NCBI RefSeq assembly: GCF_037027585.1
Contig: NZ_JAXCLE010000001.1
Coordinates: 62,001-126,000, forward strand
DNA from: Solibacillus ferritrahens
Lineage (GTDB): Bacteria > Bacillota > Bacilli > Bacillales_A > Planococcaceae
Direction of reading: 5' to 3'
Length of the DNA: 64,000 bases
The notes under the pieces were generated by a model. It made no database searches and had not been told where the DNA came from. It worked only from the letters and a program-made list of their open reading frames with translations. A program made the translations under genes and the position numbers. Position 1 is the stretch's first letter, and each line of letters starts with the position of its first letter. This document shows positions 43,673-53,805 of this stretch, piece after piece.

Positions 43673-44968
43673 TTAAAGATAATTTTCTACTGCCGTTTTA
43701 GGGTAGTCTGCTTCAATCCATTGGTGATCTTTTTTGATTTTTTCATCAGTAATTAAGAAATAGTTATAATGAACTTTATCACCTTGATCAGGCACCGGGT
43801 CATTCCATGTAATATCCAAGTGGTACCACTGTCCATCGACTTTTACTAAATTCCAGGCATGAGGACCGCCCGCATCACCGATAACGTACTTCGCTTCAAT
43901 ACCAAGCTCTTCAAACATTAATAATGCTGCTAGTGCGTATCCTTCACATACGCCCTCTCCATTGACTAAAACGGAGTACGGGGTGTGCGCATTGGCTTTA
44001 CTGTTTAGATTATATTTTGTATGCACGACTAAGTAGTCATTTACAAACTTCACTTTTTCCGCTTCTGATGCATCCTCAGGAATAGTTTGAACAATTTGCT
44101 CGATCATACCTAATACAATCGCATTTTCTTCAGCGGTTAAATCATAATTTATAGTAGCCTGCCATTCAATTTGATTGCCAAAGGACCTGGCACGTGTTGA
44201 GAAATCTCCCATGACTGCCCATAAATAAGGCTCGTTTACTTGTAGCCACTTATACACTTCATCAACAGTGTTTTCAAAATCCGATGCATCCCCCTCATAA
44301 TGTAGAGTAAACTGATTTTCAAATTTGGACATATGATGTGCAATCGCTTGTCCTAACTCCTCCACATTCGTGATGGCCTGCGGATAATCCTTTACATCAT
44401 ATACAGGAATGACCTCATCATTTGCCAATTGCTGAAAGTTGAAGCTCTGCAGTTTATTTTCAGCATTAAATAAACTAGAAACGATTGAATCAATTTTGTC
44501 TTCCAAATCGACATTCAATTTTAATTGAACGTCTTTATTAATAGTCGGCAATGTTAACGAAGATGCTTTTACCTCATCTACTACCATTACGCCAAAAAAA
44601 GTTGTTGCTATCAGGAAAATAAATGTGAGCATACCTTTAGAAAACGTCAATATACTCGCGAATAGCTTTGTGAGAGGATTTTTTACCATTCGATTCAGTT
44701 CACTCGTTGCCCTTTGCTCGAACTTCCTTCTATTTTTTGGAGTAAACAAACGACTCGGCCTATGGGTAACAATGTTATAAACGCGTTTATAAACTTCGGA
44801 CAACTGCTGCTTATCACCTTTTGCCAGTCTGATTTCCATCTTATTTTGAAGGAGTCCTTTTTTTATTTTTCTACGTAAGTACAGCTGTGATGTAAATGAA
44901 CGAAACGTCTTTATAAAAATTGTTAAGAGAACAAGAAATATACATGAAAAAATAATTAAATTACTCAT
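43673..44968 (-). CDS. Membrane protein with transglutaminase-like domain
   Basis: 431 residues. Spans near 3-22 and 120-145 enclose a basic cytosolic part; the rest is outside the cell. The C-terminal transglutaminase-like (papain-fold) domain has the full catalytic triad: Cys341 in G-V-C-E-G-Y-A, His370 in H-A-W-N-L-V and Asp385 in H-L-D-I-T-W. Family members act as proteases, cyclases or cross-linkers at the cell surface. I placed the start at ATG 44968, close behind AGGGGG; ATG 44995 is an alternative adding nine residues. Confidence 0.85.
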   Translation of the reverse strand: MSNLIIFSCIFLVLLTIFIKTFRSFTSQLYLRRKIKKGLLQNKMEIRLAKGDKQQLSEVYKRVYNIVTHRPSRLFTPKNRRKFEQRATSELNRMVKNPLTKLFASILTFSKGMLTFIFLIATTFFGVMVVDEVKASSLTLPTINKDVQLKLNVDLEDKIDSIVSSLFNAENKLQSFNFQQLANDEVIPVYDVKDYPQAITNVEELGQAIAHHMSKFENQFTLHYEGDASDFENTVDEVYKWLQVNEPYLWAVMGDFSTRARSFGNQIEWQATINYDLTAEENAIVLGMIEQIVQTIPEDASEAEKVKFVNDYLVVHTKYNLNSKANAHTPYSVLVNGEGVCEGYALAALLMFEELGIEAKYVIGDAGGPHAWNLVKVDGQWYHLDITWNDPVPDQGDKVHYNYFLITDEKIKKDHQWIEADYPKTAVENYL

Positions 44969-44995
44969 AAAACCCCCTATGAAATCTATACTCAT

Positions 44996-45433
44996 TTTAA
45001 TACTACCAAATAACTTTTTTGATTAATAATTATATGTTCTATATTGTTTTGAACAGTACACTAACTAATATTTCCTTTTTACAGCCCCTAATATACAGTT
45101 CGCTACTAATATATATTTTTTTGTCACTAGGTGTTCCATTGGCATTGACAGTTGCAACCCATTTTCTTTCAAAAATCGATAATATGTGCGTAATCCCTTT
45201 GCATAGTATATACAATTAGCATCAATTTCCTGAATTTTTGTTAATGGCTAGTGAATGGTGTCGAAAGATTGGATTGGGCTGTAGTCTTGGTTTTAAGGAC
45301 TGGTGAGTATTGGATAATACCGACAATTGGATCTGCATCGCTTTTTTAAATAAGAAACTATCATACATACATAAATTTTCATTCACCATTCCGACAGTAT
45401 GTAGTGCAAACTATTTTAGAAAGGACTGGAAAA
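44996..45433. other. Intergenic stretch without firm gene
   Basis: About 440 bases. Open frames 45019-45219 and 45251-45349 lack ribosome binding sites. No hairpin or repeat recognised. It must hold the divergent promoters for the transglutaminase-like gene and the DUF4282-like gene. Confidence 0.5.
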
Positions 45434-45688
45434 TTGAACGATTTTTTAAATTTCAACCGTATGATTGCAGGAGATATTATTAAGTATGTTTTTTGGGCTT
45501 TGGCCGGATTAACAATTATCGGCGGTTTACTATCTGCGTTATTTGCTCTTTTCAGTGGAGATATTATTACGTTTTTAATGTGCCTTGTATTTACTGTGTT
45601 GGGGCCAGTTATCATTCGAATTTACTGTGAGTTAATGATTGTATTATTTAAGATTCACGAAAACATAGTGGAGATTAAAAATAAGTAA
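45434..45688 (+). CDS. DUF4282-like small membrane protein
   Basis: 84 residues with two hydrophobic helices (about 18-40 and 47-70) and an amphipathic tail (I-H-E-N-I-V-E-I-K-N-K). The pattern F-W-A-L-A-G-L ... R-I-Y-C-E-L-M-I-V-L-F-K-I fits DUF4282. Start TTG 45434 is chosen because GAAAGGAC lies 7 bases upstream; the in-frame ATG at 45404 has no such site. Function unknown. Confidence 0.75.
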   Translation: MNDFLNFNRMIAGDIIKYVFWALAGLTIIGGLLSALFALFSGDIITFLMCLVFTVLGPVIIRIYCELMIVLFKIHENIVEIKNK

Positions 45689-45704
45689 CCTTATCTTAAA
45701 AAAT

Positions 45705-45910
45705 GGGGTTGGACAGAAGTAGAAATTTTATAAAACGAATAATATAAAAATTGATTGGAATGGAGGGCGAGTGTAGCTGACGGCTAACGCCTTTCGCTAC
45801 AAGCAAAGCTTCCAGCGGGAACAGCACGATGCCTGAGACTACAGGCTCAGGCCGTGCCCGCGGAAAGCGTCCCGTAATGGAAATCAATTTTTTGGTTTGT
45901 CCTAGTCCCT
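45705..45910. repeat. Dispersed intergenic repeat, copy B (inverted relative to copy A)
   Basis: About 206 bp; its reverse complement aligns with 17584-17900 along the whole length, with long identical blocks (for example TAGCGAAAGGCGTTAGCC, TCAGCTACACTCGCCCTCCA, ACGCTTTCCGCGGGCACGGC). Copy B lacks the 35-base insertion and the left hairpin of copy A, but has its own small inverted pair CCTGAG...CTCAGG. It lies directly after the DUF4282-like gene and at the 3' end of the next minus-strand gene. Confidence 0.88.
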
Positions 45911-45914
45911 AATA

Positions 45915-46088
45915 TCAATTCGATTTCTGCTGAAAGCAGTCTTCACACATGAAACTTCCTTCGTTGTTTAAATAAGCTTTTATTTCTGTCATCCCTTTTC
46001 GCTTTGGATAGCGCATTTTAATATAAACAACCTCATCACCTTTAATTTCTTTACCGCATATAGTACATTTAGGCTTTTCTCCAAACAC
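45915..46088 (-). CDS. Small zinc-ribbon-like protein
   Basis: 57 residues with two Cys-x2-Cys knuckles: C-T-I-C-G near residue 8-11 and C-E-D-C-F near 49-52, separated by a basic stretch R-Y-P-K-R-K-G. This should bind one zinc. Start GTG 46088 is preferred because GGAGGAA lies just upstream; TTG 46103 would put that binding site inside the gene. Similar small Bacillales proteins are of unknown function. Confidence 0.75.
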   Translation of the reverse strand: MFGEKPKCTICGKEIKGDEVVYIKMRYPKRKGMTEIKAYLNNEGSFMCEDCFQQKSN

Positions 46089-46281
46089 CGTATATTCCTC
46101 CAATCAATTTGTTCATATACTTTACTACGAATTAGCATCATGAAAGTTTCTATAGAAAATGGACTACACTTCTAAATCACCCAAAAGGTTGATTCTTCCA
46201 AAAATAGATTTACATACGTCCAAATGAAGTGTAATATTACACTAATTGAGCATTTATTATTTATTAAGAGAGGTGAGATGT

Positions 46282-48381
46282 TTGGAAAAAGATTCGGAAA
46301 TGTTAGAACGAATTGACGTACTTGAACAGGAATTACGTACATTAAGAGCAGAGGTGCAACATTTAAAAGAGCATACGAAGTTTGAGAAAGTCGTACCTGC
46401 ACAAAATAAGGTGACTTCGACTTCAACATCCGTTCCTGCTGTAAAAACTCAACCAAAAGAACAACTTGTCATTAAGCAGCCTATACCACAGGAAACAACG
46501 CCTAAGAAGGAACAACGCTCTCTCGAAGAAACATTTACCCGTGCATTACCTAGAATTTTCATGGTTATTTTAGTGCTCGGGGTGCTTTGGGGCTTAAAGC
46601 TTGTTAGTGATTATGGTTTTTTATCAGACAGTGTAAAAATAATTGCTGGCTTTATGCTATCTGTCGGTCTTGCTGTATGCGCATATTGGATGGAGAAAAA
46701 GCAAAAAGGATCACGGGTTGTAGCCTTATCTCTTTACGGTGGTGCATTCATCGTGGGGATTTTAGTTACGGCTGCAGGAGCAATCATATATGATGTACTG
46801 AGTCTTTACGTTGCACTCGTCCTTGCACTTATTTACATTATTTACGGCGTATTCATTAGCTATTTAAAAGGCAATGAAGCATTAACAGCGCTCGTTGTAT
46901 TTACATCGCTGCTGCTTCCTTATTTACTTGAATATATGGAATTCAATCCGATGATCATTGGTATTTTCATAGTATTGCTGTTTGCTACTGTACAGATTGT
47001 TATTTGGAAACATAAACAGCGTAAAGCCCTTTACATTGGTATGGCTTTTTCAATCTTGGCATTGGCCATTGTATCGACGTTTCATAATGAGCAGATTTTG
47101 TTCTTTGCACTTGCGATCCTCACGTTATACTGTGTCTTTTTAGTAAGCTATTTACGTTTGTATACGAGCAAAAGCAAACGCAATGCAAGTATGCTCTTTA
47201 CCTTTACCATTATTGTCCTATCACTGATTAATGGATTGCTGATTAATAAAGATATGGAGCTTTTAATTGTACTAGGTTTGATGCTGGGAGCTTTAGCCGG
47301 TGCATTATACATTGCGTTTAAACGTGCGGATAAATTGCTAATTGATATGTTCGCTACACTATCTGTCCTCACGCTGTTAAACATTATTGCCCAACTGAAT
47401 ATTTCTCAGGAAGTTATGTTCCTTTTACTCGTAGTTGTTTCATTTGCAGGGTTAATACTCGCTGTGAAGCATGACATCATCTTTATGAAATGGGTAAAGG
47501 GTATTACGTTTTCTATACTCGCTATTTATGTTTTTACTTTTTATTCTGTTCAACCGTTTTTCTCGATGGAGCATGTAACAATGGTACTCGTCATCGCTAT
47601 GCTAGCAGGTTTATATGCAATGCTGCTTCAATCTAACCGTGAACCAGTAGAAAATAAAGAATGGATTATAGGATTGCGAGATCTATTCCCACCACTACTC
47701 TATGCTGCGGGGCTACTATACATTTGGAAATTAGACTGGGCGTATATGCCGATGCACTTGACTAATTTTTTATTGTTTAGCGTAATTGCGATTAGCTTTG
47801 CAGGAATTGTTATATTGAAGCAATCACTTATCGGCCGGTTACTTCCATTCCTTGCAGGCGGAATTTACGGATTTGTGTGGCTCATATTACTAGTGAATAC
47901 ATGGGTTGATGAACGGGCGATTGTAGTCGCGATACTTGTCCGTATTTTGTATATTGCTGTTTTATGGGCAATCGTAGCAGATTTATGGAAGCAAGGTATC
48001 ATTTATAAAAACTATGAAGCTTTTATAGCCCGCTATACAGAACAATTGACGATTGCCGGTATGATCATTTCAATTATATGGCTGTTTAACATGACGCATT
48101 TCATGAACTATCATGATCTCATCAATTGGAGCACAGCTGTTATTTTAAATACGGTCTCAATTTTCGTTATCGCTAGTTTGTCGCTCTTTTTAGCAGCAAA
48201 ACGAAGCTACCGAAACTTAAAGCTTGTTGGGATCGGCTTGCTGTTTTTCGGGATTATTAAAATGATTTTCTTTGATTTATCCGAACTCGATATCTTGATC
48301 CGCTCCATTTCATTCATTGCAATCGGAGCAATTGGGCTCTTTATTTCAAATAAACTGTTAGGGAAAGATAAAGAAGGATAA
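46282..48381 (+). CDS. DUF2339 family polytopic membrane protein
   Basis: About 699 residues. An N-terminal coiled coil (about 1-35, M-L-E-R-I-D-V-L-E-Q-E-L), a Pro/Gln/Thr linker to about 85 and then some twenty membrane helices to the end. This is the plan of DUF2339 proteins, whose role is unknown (a cell-envelope function is often supposed). Start TTG 46282 follows AGAGAGGTGA closely; the ATG at 46246 has no binding site. Followed by its own terminator. Confidence 0.85.
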   Translation: MEKDSEMLERIDVLEQELRTLRAEVQHLKEHTKFEKVVPAQNKVTSTSTSVPAVKTQPKEQLVIKQPIPQETTPKKEQRSLEETFTRALPRIFMVILVLGVLWGLKLVSDYGFLSDSVKIIAGFMLSVGLAVCAYWMEKKQKGSRVVALSLYGGAFIVGILVTAAGAIIYDVLSLYVALVLALIYIIYGVFISYLKGNEALTALVVFTSLLLPYLLEYMEFNPMIIGIFIVLLFATVQIVIWKHKQRKALYIGMAFSILALAIVSTFHNEQILFFALAILTLYCVFLVSYLRLYTSKSKRNASMLFTFTIIVLSLINGLLINKDMELLIVLGLMLGALAGALYIAFKRADKLLIDMFATLSVLTLLNIIAQLNISQEVMFLLLVVVSFAGLILAVKHDIIFMKWVKGITFSILAIYVFTFYSVQPFFSMEHVTMVLVIAMLAGLYAMLLQSNREPVENKEWIIGLRDLFPPLLYAAGLLYIWKLDWAYMPMHLTNFLLFSVIAISFAGIVILKQSLIGRLLPFLAGGIYGFVWLILLVNTWVDERAIVVAILVRILYIAVLWAIVADLWKQGIIYKNYEAFIARYTEQLTIAGMIISIIWLFNMTHFMNYHDLINWSTAVILNTVSIFVIASLSLFLAAKRSYRNLKLVGIGLLFFGIIKMIFFDLSELDILIRSISFIAIGAIGLFISNKLLGKDKEG

Positions 48382-48394
48382 AATTAATTGAGGT

Positions 48395-48420
48395 AGCCTT
48401 AACATTTGTTAAGGCTGCTT
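48395..48420 (+). terminator. Terminator of the DUF2339 gene
   Basis: AGCCTTAACA pairs with TGTTAAGGCT (very tight loop), followed by GCTTTTCTT. Confidence 0.8.
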
Positions 48421-48440
48421 TTCTTACATGAGGTGATAAA

Positions 48441-48896
48441 ATGGACAGACAATTTATTATGCAAATTACGTCGGAAAGCTTAAAGCTTATCCGAACAGAA
48501 AATAATTTTACTCAAGATAAGATGGCTGAAATTCTGGGTATCTCCAAAAAGACACTGGTGCAAATTGAAAAAGATCGTACACTAGCAAATTGGACAACTA
48601 CGATTGCCATTTGTGCCCTGTTTCGCCACAGCCCTACACTACAAAATAAAATCGGCGGCGACCCGATGGAGGTAATCGAGCTTACGGCACATGATGTCAT
48701 TATTACTCCGAAAGAAAAAACGATGGGTGGCTACATTTGGTGGAAAAATATTGAAGAATATAAAAACCACCGTCTACAGCAAAATTATTTAAGCTCTCAT
48801 TATCGAATTTTGGATGACGAAAACTATCGTGTATTAAGTACGTTTGATGAGAACGCTGCAATGGAAAAATGGAATGAAATGAAAAAAATCCTTTAA
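48441..48896 (+). CDS. XRE-family helix-turn-helix regulator
   Basis: 151 residues. Helix-turn-helix at about 10-60 (T-Q-D-K-M-A-E-I-L-G-I-S-K-K-T-L-V-Q-I-E-K). The remaining part (G-G-Y-I-W-W-K-N-I, S-S-H-Y-R-I-L-D-D-E-N-Y-R) is an unknown small domain. GAGGTGATA before the ATG. It may regulate itself or the neighbouring DUF2339 gene; no operator was recognised. Confidence 0.82.
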   Translation: MDRQFIMQITSESLKLIRTENNFTQDKMAEILGISKKTLVQIEKDRTLANWTTTIAICALFRHSPTLQNKIGGDPMEVIELTAHDVIITPKEKTMGGYIWWKNIEEYKNHRLQQNYLSSHYRILDDENYRVLSTFDENAAMEKWNEMKKIL

Positions 48897-49000
48897 AGTA
48901 CTTTTCCCGAAATCAAAGCCGACTATTTTTTCCTTCCCTACTATAAATCTTCCCAATACGGGTATTCTTTAACTAAACACGAACAAAGGGAGTGGACAAG

Positions 49001-50173
49001 ATGTGGAAAGAAATTTATGCGGATTTGCATATACATATTGGACGGACACAAAACGGACGTGCCGTAAAAATAACGGGAAGCAATAATTTAACTCTTACCA
49101 ATATATTAGAAACCGCTACATCAAGAAAGGGTTTGGATTTAATTGGTATTATTGATTGCCATTCACCTGAAGTTCTTGACGAAATCGGACAGCTCGTTCA
49201 TGAGCAAAAGGCTATTGAGCTACCAGAAGGCGGTGTACGCTTTAAAAAGACGACACTCATTCTAGGGTCAGAAATCGAAATTTATGATGCAAATTGTCAT
49301 GGACCAATCCATGTGCTTTGCTATATGCCTTCTATTAAAAAGATGAAACAGTTTTCAGACTGGATGCACCCTCTTCAAAAGAATATTCATTTAAGCTCTC
49401 AGCGGATGTATTGCGACGGGCGTATACTACAGCAAAAAGTACATGAACTTGGCGGTTTATTTATCCCTGCCCACGTCTTTACTCCATTTAAAAGTCTATT
49501 TGGTAAAGGTGTGAAGAAAAGCTTGGCTGAAGTGTTCGATCCTGACTTAATAGATGCGATTGAATTAGGATTAAGCTCGGATACGACAATGGTAAGGGGA
49601 ATTAATGAATTAGCGCGCTATAGCTTTGTGACAAATTCAGATGCGCATTCTCTCGGGAAACTAGCACGTGAATATCAGAAAATGAAAGTCATTGATGCTA
49701 ACTTTGAAGAACTAAAAAAGGTGCTCCACCAACAAGATGACCGTATGATTCTGGCAAATTACGGTTTAAACCCTCTCCTTGGTAAATATTACGAAACCGT
49801 CTGCGTCAATTGTGGGGAACAAATTTTCAATGACGACTTTTTGCGCTGTCCTCAATGCGGTAAGGACCAGCTTATTAAAGGCGTCGCAAAAAGAATCCGG
49901 GAATTATCTGATGCTGAGTATGAAGAAATACAGCGACCGCCTTACATTCACCAAATTCCACTCGACTTCATTCCAGGCATTGGTCCTAAAACGATCGAAA
50001 AGCTTTTAAATGCATTCGGAACAGAGATGAATATACTGCATAACACGACATTTGAAGAAATAAAAAAAATAATTCCAGAAAATCTCGCAAAAAGGTTTAT
50101 GATTGCGAAAAGTGGGGAAATGAAGATAGTTGGGGGTGGCGGAGGCCAATATGGGAAACTGGACTCAAACTAA
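49001..50173 (+). CDS. Endonuclease Q (PHP domain, zinc finger, HhH)
   Basis: DNA repair nuclease that cuts 5' to deaminated bases such as uracil and hypoxanthine. 390 residues: PHP phosphoesterase domain with D-L-H-I-H near the start, I-I-D-C-H-S, S-E-I-E, P-A-H-V-F and N-S-D-A-H as metal ligands; a zinc finger C-V-N-C ... C-P-Q-C (about 268-290); and a helix-hairpin-helix F-I-P-G-I-G-P-K-T-I near 330. The C-terminal tail is Gly-rich. ATG 49001 is chosen over GTG 48992 because AAAGGGAG fits it better. Found in archaea and some Bacillales. Confidence 0.9.
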   Translation: MWKEIYADLHIHIGRTQNGRAVKITGSNNLTLTNILETATSRKGLDLIGIIDCHSPEVLDEIGQLVHEQKAIELPEGGVRFKKTTLILGSEIEIYDANCHGPIHVLCYMPSIKKMKQFSDWMHPLQKNIHLSSQRMYCDGRILQQKVHELGGLFIPAHVFTPFKSLFGKGVKKSLAEVFDPDLIDAIELGLSSDTTMVRGINELARYSFVTNSDAHSLGKLAREYQKMKVIDANFEELKKVLHQQDDRMILANYGLNPLLGKYYETVCVNCGEQIFNDDFLRCPQCGKDQLIKGVAKRIRELSDAEYEEIQRPPYIHQIPLDFIPGIGPKTIEKLLNAFGTEMNILHNTTFEEIKKIIPENLAKRFMIAKSGEMKIVGGGGGQYGKLDSN

Positions 50174-50286
50174 ATAGGTAAATAGTATATAAAAAACAAA
50201 ATATTGCTATAATCCTCTATTTTCGTTCACACTACTAAGTTATAGTATACTTACTAAAAGAAATCTTAATTAAAGGTAGGATTAAA

Positions 50287-52995
50287 ATGAATAAAAAACG
50301 GAAAATTGGGATTGGCTTTAAAATTACTAGTGGTTATATTATTTTAATTTTATGTTTAGTTGTTTCTGCAGTTGTGTTAAATAATCAAATAACCAGTTTA
50401 CAGCAAGAGCGCAATGCTATTATTAAGTATGATTCCTCAATGCGTGTAATGTCGAATAATTTAGAACGTAAAATTGTTAACCTGGAGTCTTCGTTACATC
50501 GTTATTTAATTACAAATAATGAAAAGTATTTAGATAAGTATAATGATGAAGTCGCTACTTGGGAAGCAAATTATGAGGAACTGAATAATCTTGTAAATAA
50601 TTACTCTACAGGCGAAAACCAGCTTGCTCCTATTTATAATAGTATAAACAATTGGGTAAACAATATTGGACAGCCTATATTAAATGCAATCATACGTGAA
50701 GACAGTGATCAGATAAATACGTTGTTCAACGGCGAACTAAGCAGTGTTGCAATAAGTGAAGTTCAGCAGAATTTTACTGCATTCCGTACTACCGAGACTG
50801 AAAATATTCAGCAACATGTATCCCTACTAAATGACCGAAATGCCGATTTAACATATGGCCTTTTTGCGATTCTGTCTTTAATTGCGATAATCACGATTGT
50901 CATCTTTACAATGATTTCCCGAAATATTGCGGGATCAATCGATGAAGTAACTGAAGCCATTGAAGATATGAACAAAACAGACGGCAAAAATCGTAAGCGT
51001 ATTGTGGCGAAAACAAATGACGAAGTGCGGGATCTGGTCGATGCGACGAATATGCTCCTGGCTACAATGGAAAACCGTCAATGGTTCCAAAGAAATTTAG
51101 CTGAAATTGTGACTGCCTATCAAGGCGTACATTCGCTTGATGAGCTGGGGGAAGTATTGCTCAATTCTTTAACTACCCGAACACAGTCAGTTTATGGTGC
51201 TTTTTATATTCAGGATGTCCGCAATACTAACCAGTTCAACAAAATTGCGGCTTTTGCCGAGACAGGTGATGATGTTGGACGTCAAAGCTTTATGGTCGGA
51301 CAAGGCTTCGTCGGTCAAAGTGTAAAGGAAAAACGTGTACTAAGCTATGAAAATAAAGAAAATAGCTTCCATTACCTTGAAACAGCGTTAGGAAATATAC
51401 CGATTTCAAATGGAATTATTGTTCCTGTATTTTTCGGGAATGACGTTATCGCAGTATTGGAACTAGCCTCTTTAAAGAAATATAATGAGCATCACCGCGC
51501 TTTAATTAAAGAAGTTGTCGTGCATCTAGGCGTGACGATTAACAGCATAATCGGACGTATGGAAGTGATTCGCCTTTTAAATGAGTCACAGGCAATGACG
51601 GAAGAATTACAAGTTCAATCAGAAGAGCTTCAAACGCAATCAGAAGAGTTAAAAATGCAAACTGAAGAACTTACGACAATCAATGAACGACTTGAAGAAC
51701 GTACGCGTGATGCAGAGACAAAAACACACGCATTAGAAAAAGCGCAGATCGAGCTGAAAGAAAGTGCTGAGCAGTTGCGCCAAAGCTCAAATTATAAATC
51801 CGAGTTTTTAGCGAATATGTCACATGAGCTGCGTACTCCACTCAATAGTATTTTAATATTATCCGAGATGCTGGCGGAAAATCATGATAACCGTTTATCC
51901 GACGATGATTTAGAGTATGCCAAGGTCATTCATGATTCCGGTGAAGATTTATTAAACCTGATTAACGACATTTTAGATTTATCTAAAGTGGAAGCAGGCA
52001 AAATGGATTTATGGTTTAGAGAAATGGATGTATATGAAATTCCGCAGCATGTCCATAATTTATTCTCACCAATTGCCAAACAAAAAGACCTTGATTTAAA
52101 TGTGGATGTCGCTCAAAACATGGTAGAAATTTTCCATACTGATGTAAAACGCTTCCACCAAATTTTGAACAATTTATTATCAAATGCATTGAAGTTTACG
52201 GAGCAAGGTTCAGTTAATGTAAAAGTTGAACTCGCACAGGTAACACCTACAATGAAACAAATAAGTGATACATGGCTATCCATAAGCGTGACGGATACTG
52301 GTATTGGTATCCCTAAAGACAAGCAGCAACTTGTCTTTGAGTCATTCCAGCAAGCCGATGGAGCGACCGTTCGTAAATATGGCGGTACAGGGCTAGGATT
52401 ATCAATTTGCCGTGAAGTCGTTAAGCTTTTAGGCGGATGGATTACATTACGAAGTACAGAAGGGGAAGGCAGTACATTTACAGTTTGTTTACCAAGCCTG
52501 CCGGACGGAAATATTTCAACACTTATTTCCGAACAGGAAGTTGCATTTACAGATGCGTCTCCTGCCCTTCCAGTCCCAGTAACGCCTCCAAAAACTATAT
52601 TTGACGAAAAGCATATTTTAATAGTCGATGACGATTATCGAAATATTTATGCTTTGCGCCAGGCTTTGGAACAAAAAGGTGTTCACGTACTGGAAGCTAC
52701 AAACGGCTTAGAGTGCTTGAATATTTTACAAACGGCTACTCGCGTTGATGCCGTGCTAATGGATATTATGATGCCTGAAATGGATGGCTACGAAACGATG
52801 CAACGTATTCGTTATGATTTGCAGTTAACAGAGCTGCCGATTATTGCATTAACAGCAAAAGCGATGAAACAGGACCGTGACCGTGCATTTGAAGTCGGAG
52901 CATCAGATTATATAAGCAAACCTTTAAATTTAGATCAACTATTTTCTGTATTAACAGTATGGTTAACAAGTAGGGAACGTTTAAAAAATGGATAA
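50287..52995 (+). CDS. Hybrid sensor histidine kinase with HAMP, GAF and receiver domains
   Basis: 902 residues. TM1 (about 13-31), a CHASE3-like outer domain (31-190), TM2 (about 195-216), HAMP (216-270), GAF (about 285-425), a signalling coiled coil with repeats of Q-S-E-E-L (430-500), HisKA with phospho-acceptor His513 in S-H-E-L-R-T-P-L-N, HATPase_c (N-N-L-L-S-N-A-L-K-F; D-T-G-I-G-I-P; G-G-T-G-L-G-L), and a receiver with phospho-acceptor Asp826 in M-D-I-M-M-P-E-M-D-G. All catalytic residues are present. It overlaps the following cheR-like gene by 8 bases. The convergent receiver-phosphatase next door is a likely output. Confidence 0.93.
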   Translation: MNKKRKIGIGFKITSGYIILILCLVVSAVVLNNQITSLQQERNAIIKYDSSMRVMSNNLERKIVNLESSLHRYLITNNEKYLDKYNDEVATWEANYEELNNLVNNYSTGENQLAPIYNSINNWVNNIGQPILNAIIREDSDQINTLFNGELSSVAISEVQQNFTAFRTTETENIQQHVSLLNDRNADLTYGLFAILSLIAIITIVIFTMISRNIAGSIDEVTEAIEDMNKTDGKNRKRIVAKTNDEVRDLVDATNMLLATMENRQWFQRNLAEIVTAYQGVHSLDELGEVLLNSLTTRTQSVYGAFYIQDVRNTNQFNKIAAFAETGDDVGRQSFMVGQGFVGQSVKEKRVLSYENKENSFHYLETALGNIPISNGIIVPVFFGNDVIAVLELASLKKYNEHHRALIKEVVVHLGVTINSIIGRMEVIRLLNESQAMTEELQVQSEELQTQSEELKMQTEELTTINERLEERTRDAETKTHALEKAQIELKESAEQLRQSSNYKSEFLANMSHELRTPLNSILILSEMLAENHDNRLSDDDLEYAKVIHDSGEDLLNLINDILDLSKVEAGKMDLWFREMDVYEIPQHVHNLFSPIAKQKDLDLNVDVAQNMVEIFHTDVKRFHQILNNLLSNALKFTEQGSVNVKVELAQVTPTMKQISDTWLSISVTDTGIGIPKDKQQLVFESFQQADGATVRKYGGTGLGLSICREVVKLLGGWITLRSTEGEGSTFTVCLPSLPDGNISTLISEQEVAFTDASPALPVPVTPPKTIFDEKHILIVDDDYRNIYALRQALEQKGVHVLEATNGLECLNILQTATRVDAVLMDIMMPEMDGYETMQRIRYDLQLTELPIIALTAKAMKQDRDRAFEVGASDYISKPLNLDQLFSVLTVWLTSRERLKNG

Positions 52996-53803
52996 GAAAA
53001 AGTTAGAAGTTAGTTTGTTATTAGAGGCACTGTACTCATTATCGGGTTTCGATTTCCGACAATATAATCAGCAATCCATATTACGACGAATCGAACATCG
53101 GATGCGAATAAATAATATTCCAACCATATCCCGTTTAACAGAGTCAATCATTTATAATGAAGAGCTTTTAAATATGTTGCTGAATGATTTTTCAATTAAT
53201 GTTACCGAGATGTTCAGAGATCCTTCTTTCTTTAGAGCACTTCGAGAAAATATCATTCCTCAATTACAAAAGCTTGAAAAAATACGTATTTGGCATGCTG
53301 GTTGTGCAACGGGTGAAGAAGTGTATTCAATGGCTATTTTACTCCAGGAAGAGGGGCTGCTTGATCGTACAGTGATGTATGCGACTGATATGAATGAAAG
53401 TGTCCTGAAAAAAGCACAGCAAGGGGCCTTCCCCCTTCAAAAAATGCAGGCTTACACGAAAAATTATATTTTATCTGGTGGAACAGAAGGTTTTTCCCAA
53501 TATTATAAAACCGATAATAGCTACGCTTCGTTCCACCCGTATTTACGGGAAAATATAATGTTTGCCCAGCATAATCTAGTAACAGATCAATCATTCCAGG
53601 AATTTGATGTTATTATTTGCCGTAATGTGCTTATTTATTTCTCACCAGAGCTTCAGCATGATGTGCACCGCTTATTTTATGACAGCTTAGCACACAATGG
53701 CTTTTTAGGGTTAGGTGATAAGGAAACATTGCAATTCACACCACTGGCACCTAAATATCGTACAATTAGTGCATCAGAACGGATTTACCAAAAAAAATTA
53801 TAA
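52988..53803 (+). CDS. CheR-type methyltransferase
   Basis: 271 residues with the small N-terminal helical CheR_N domain (about 8-60) and an S-adenosylmethionine-dependent methyltransferase domain: motif I I-W-H-A-G-C-A-T-G-E-E at 101-111 and I-I-C-R-N-V-L-I-Y-F near 205. The protein overlaps the kinase gene and is thus dedicated to it rather than to flagellar receptors. It may methylate Glu residues of the long QSEEL coiled coil in the kinase; this is inference. Confidence 0.9.
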   Translation: MDKKKLEVSLLLEALYSLSGFDFRQYNQQSILRRIEHRMRINNIPTISRLTESIIYNEELLNMLLNDFSINVTEMFRDPSFFRALRENIIPQLQKLEKIRIWHAGCATGEEVYSMAILLQEEGLLDRTVMYATDMNESVLKKAQQGAFPLQKMQAYTKNYILSGGTEGFSQYYKTDNSYASFHPYLRENIMFAQHNLVTDQSFQEFDVIICRNVLIYFSPELQHDVHRLFYDSLAHNGFLGLGDKETLQFTPLAPKYRTISASERIYQKKL

Positions 53804-53805
53804 AA

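Noticed and set aside
45019..45219. Plus-strand open frame of 66 codons, hydrophobic
   Set aside because: No ribosome binding site and AT-driven composition.
45251..45349. Short frame starting GTG, 32 codons, protein-like sequence
   Set aside because: No ribosome binding site and no recognised family; could be a remnant but cannot be supported.
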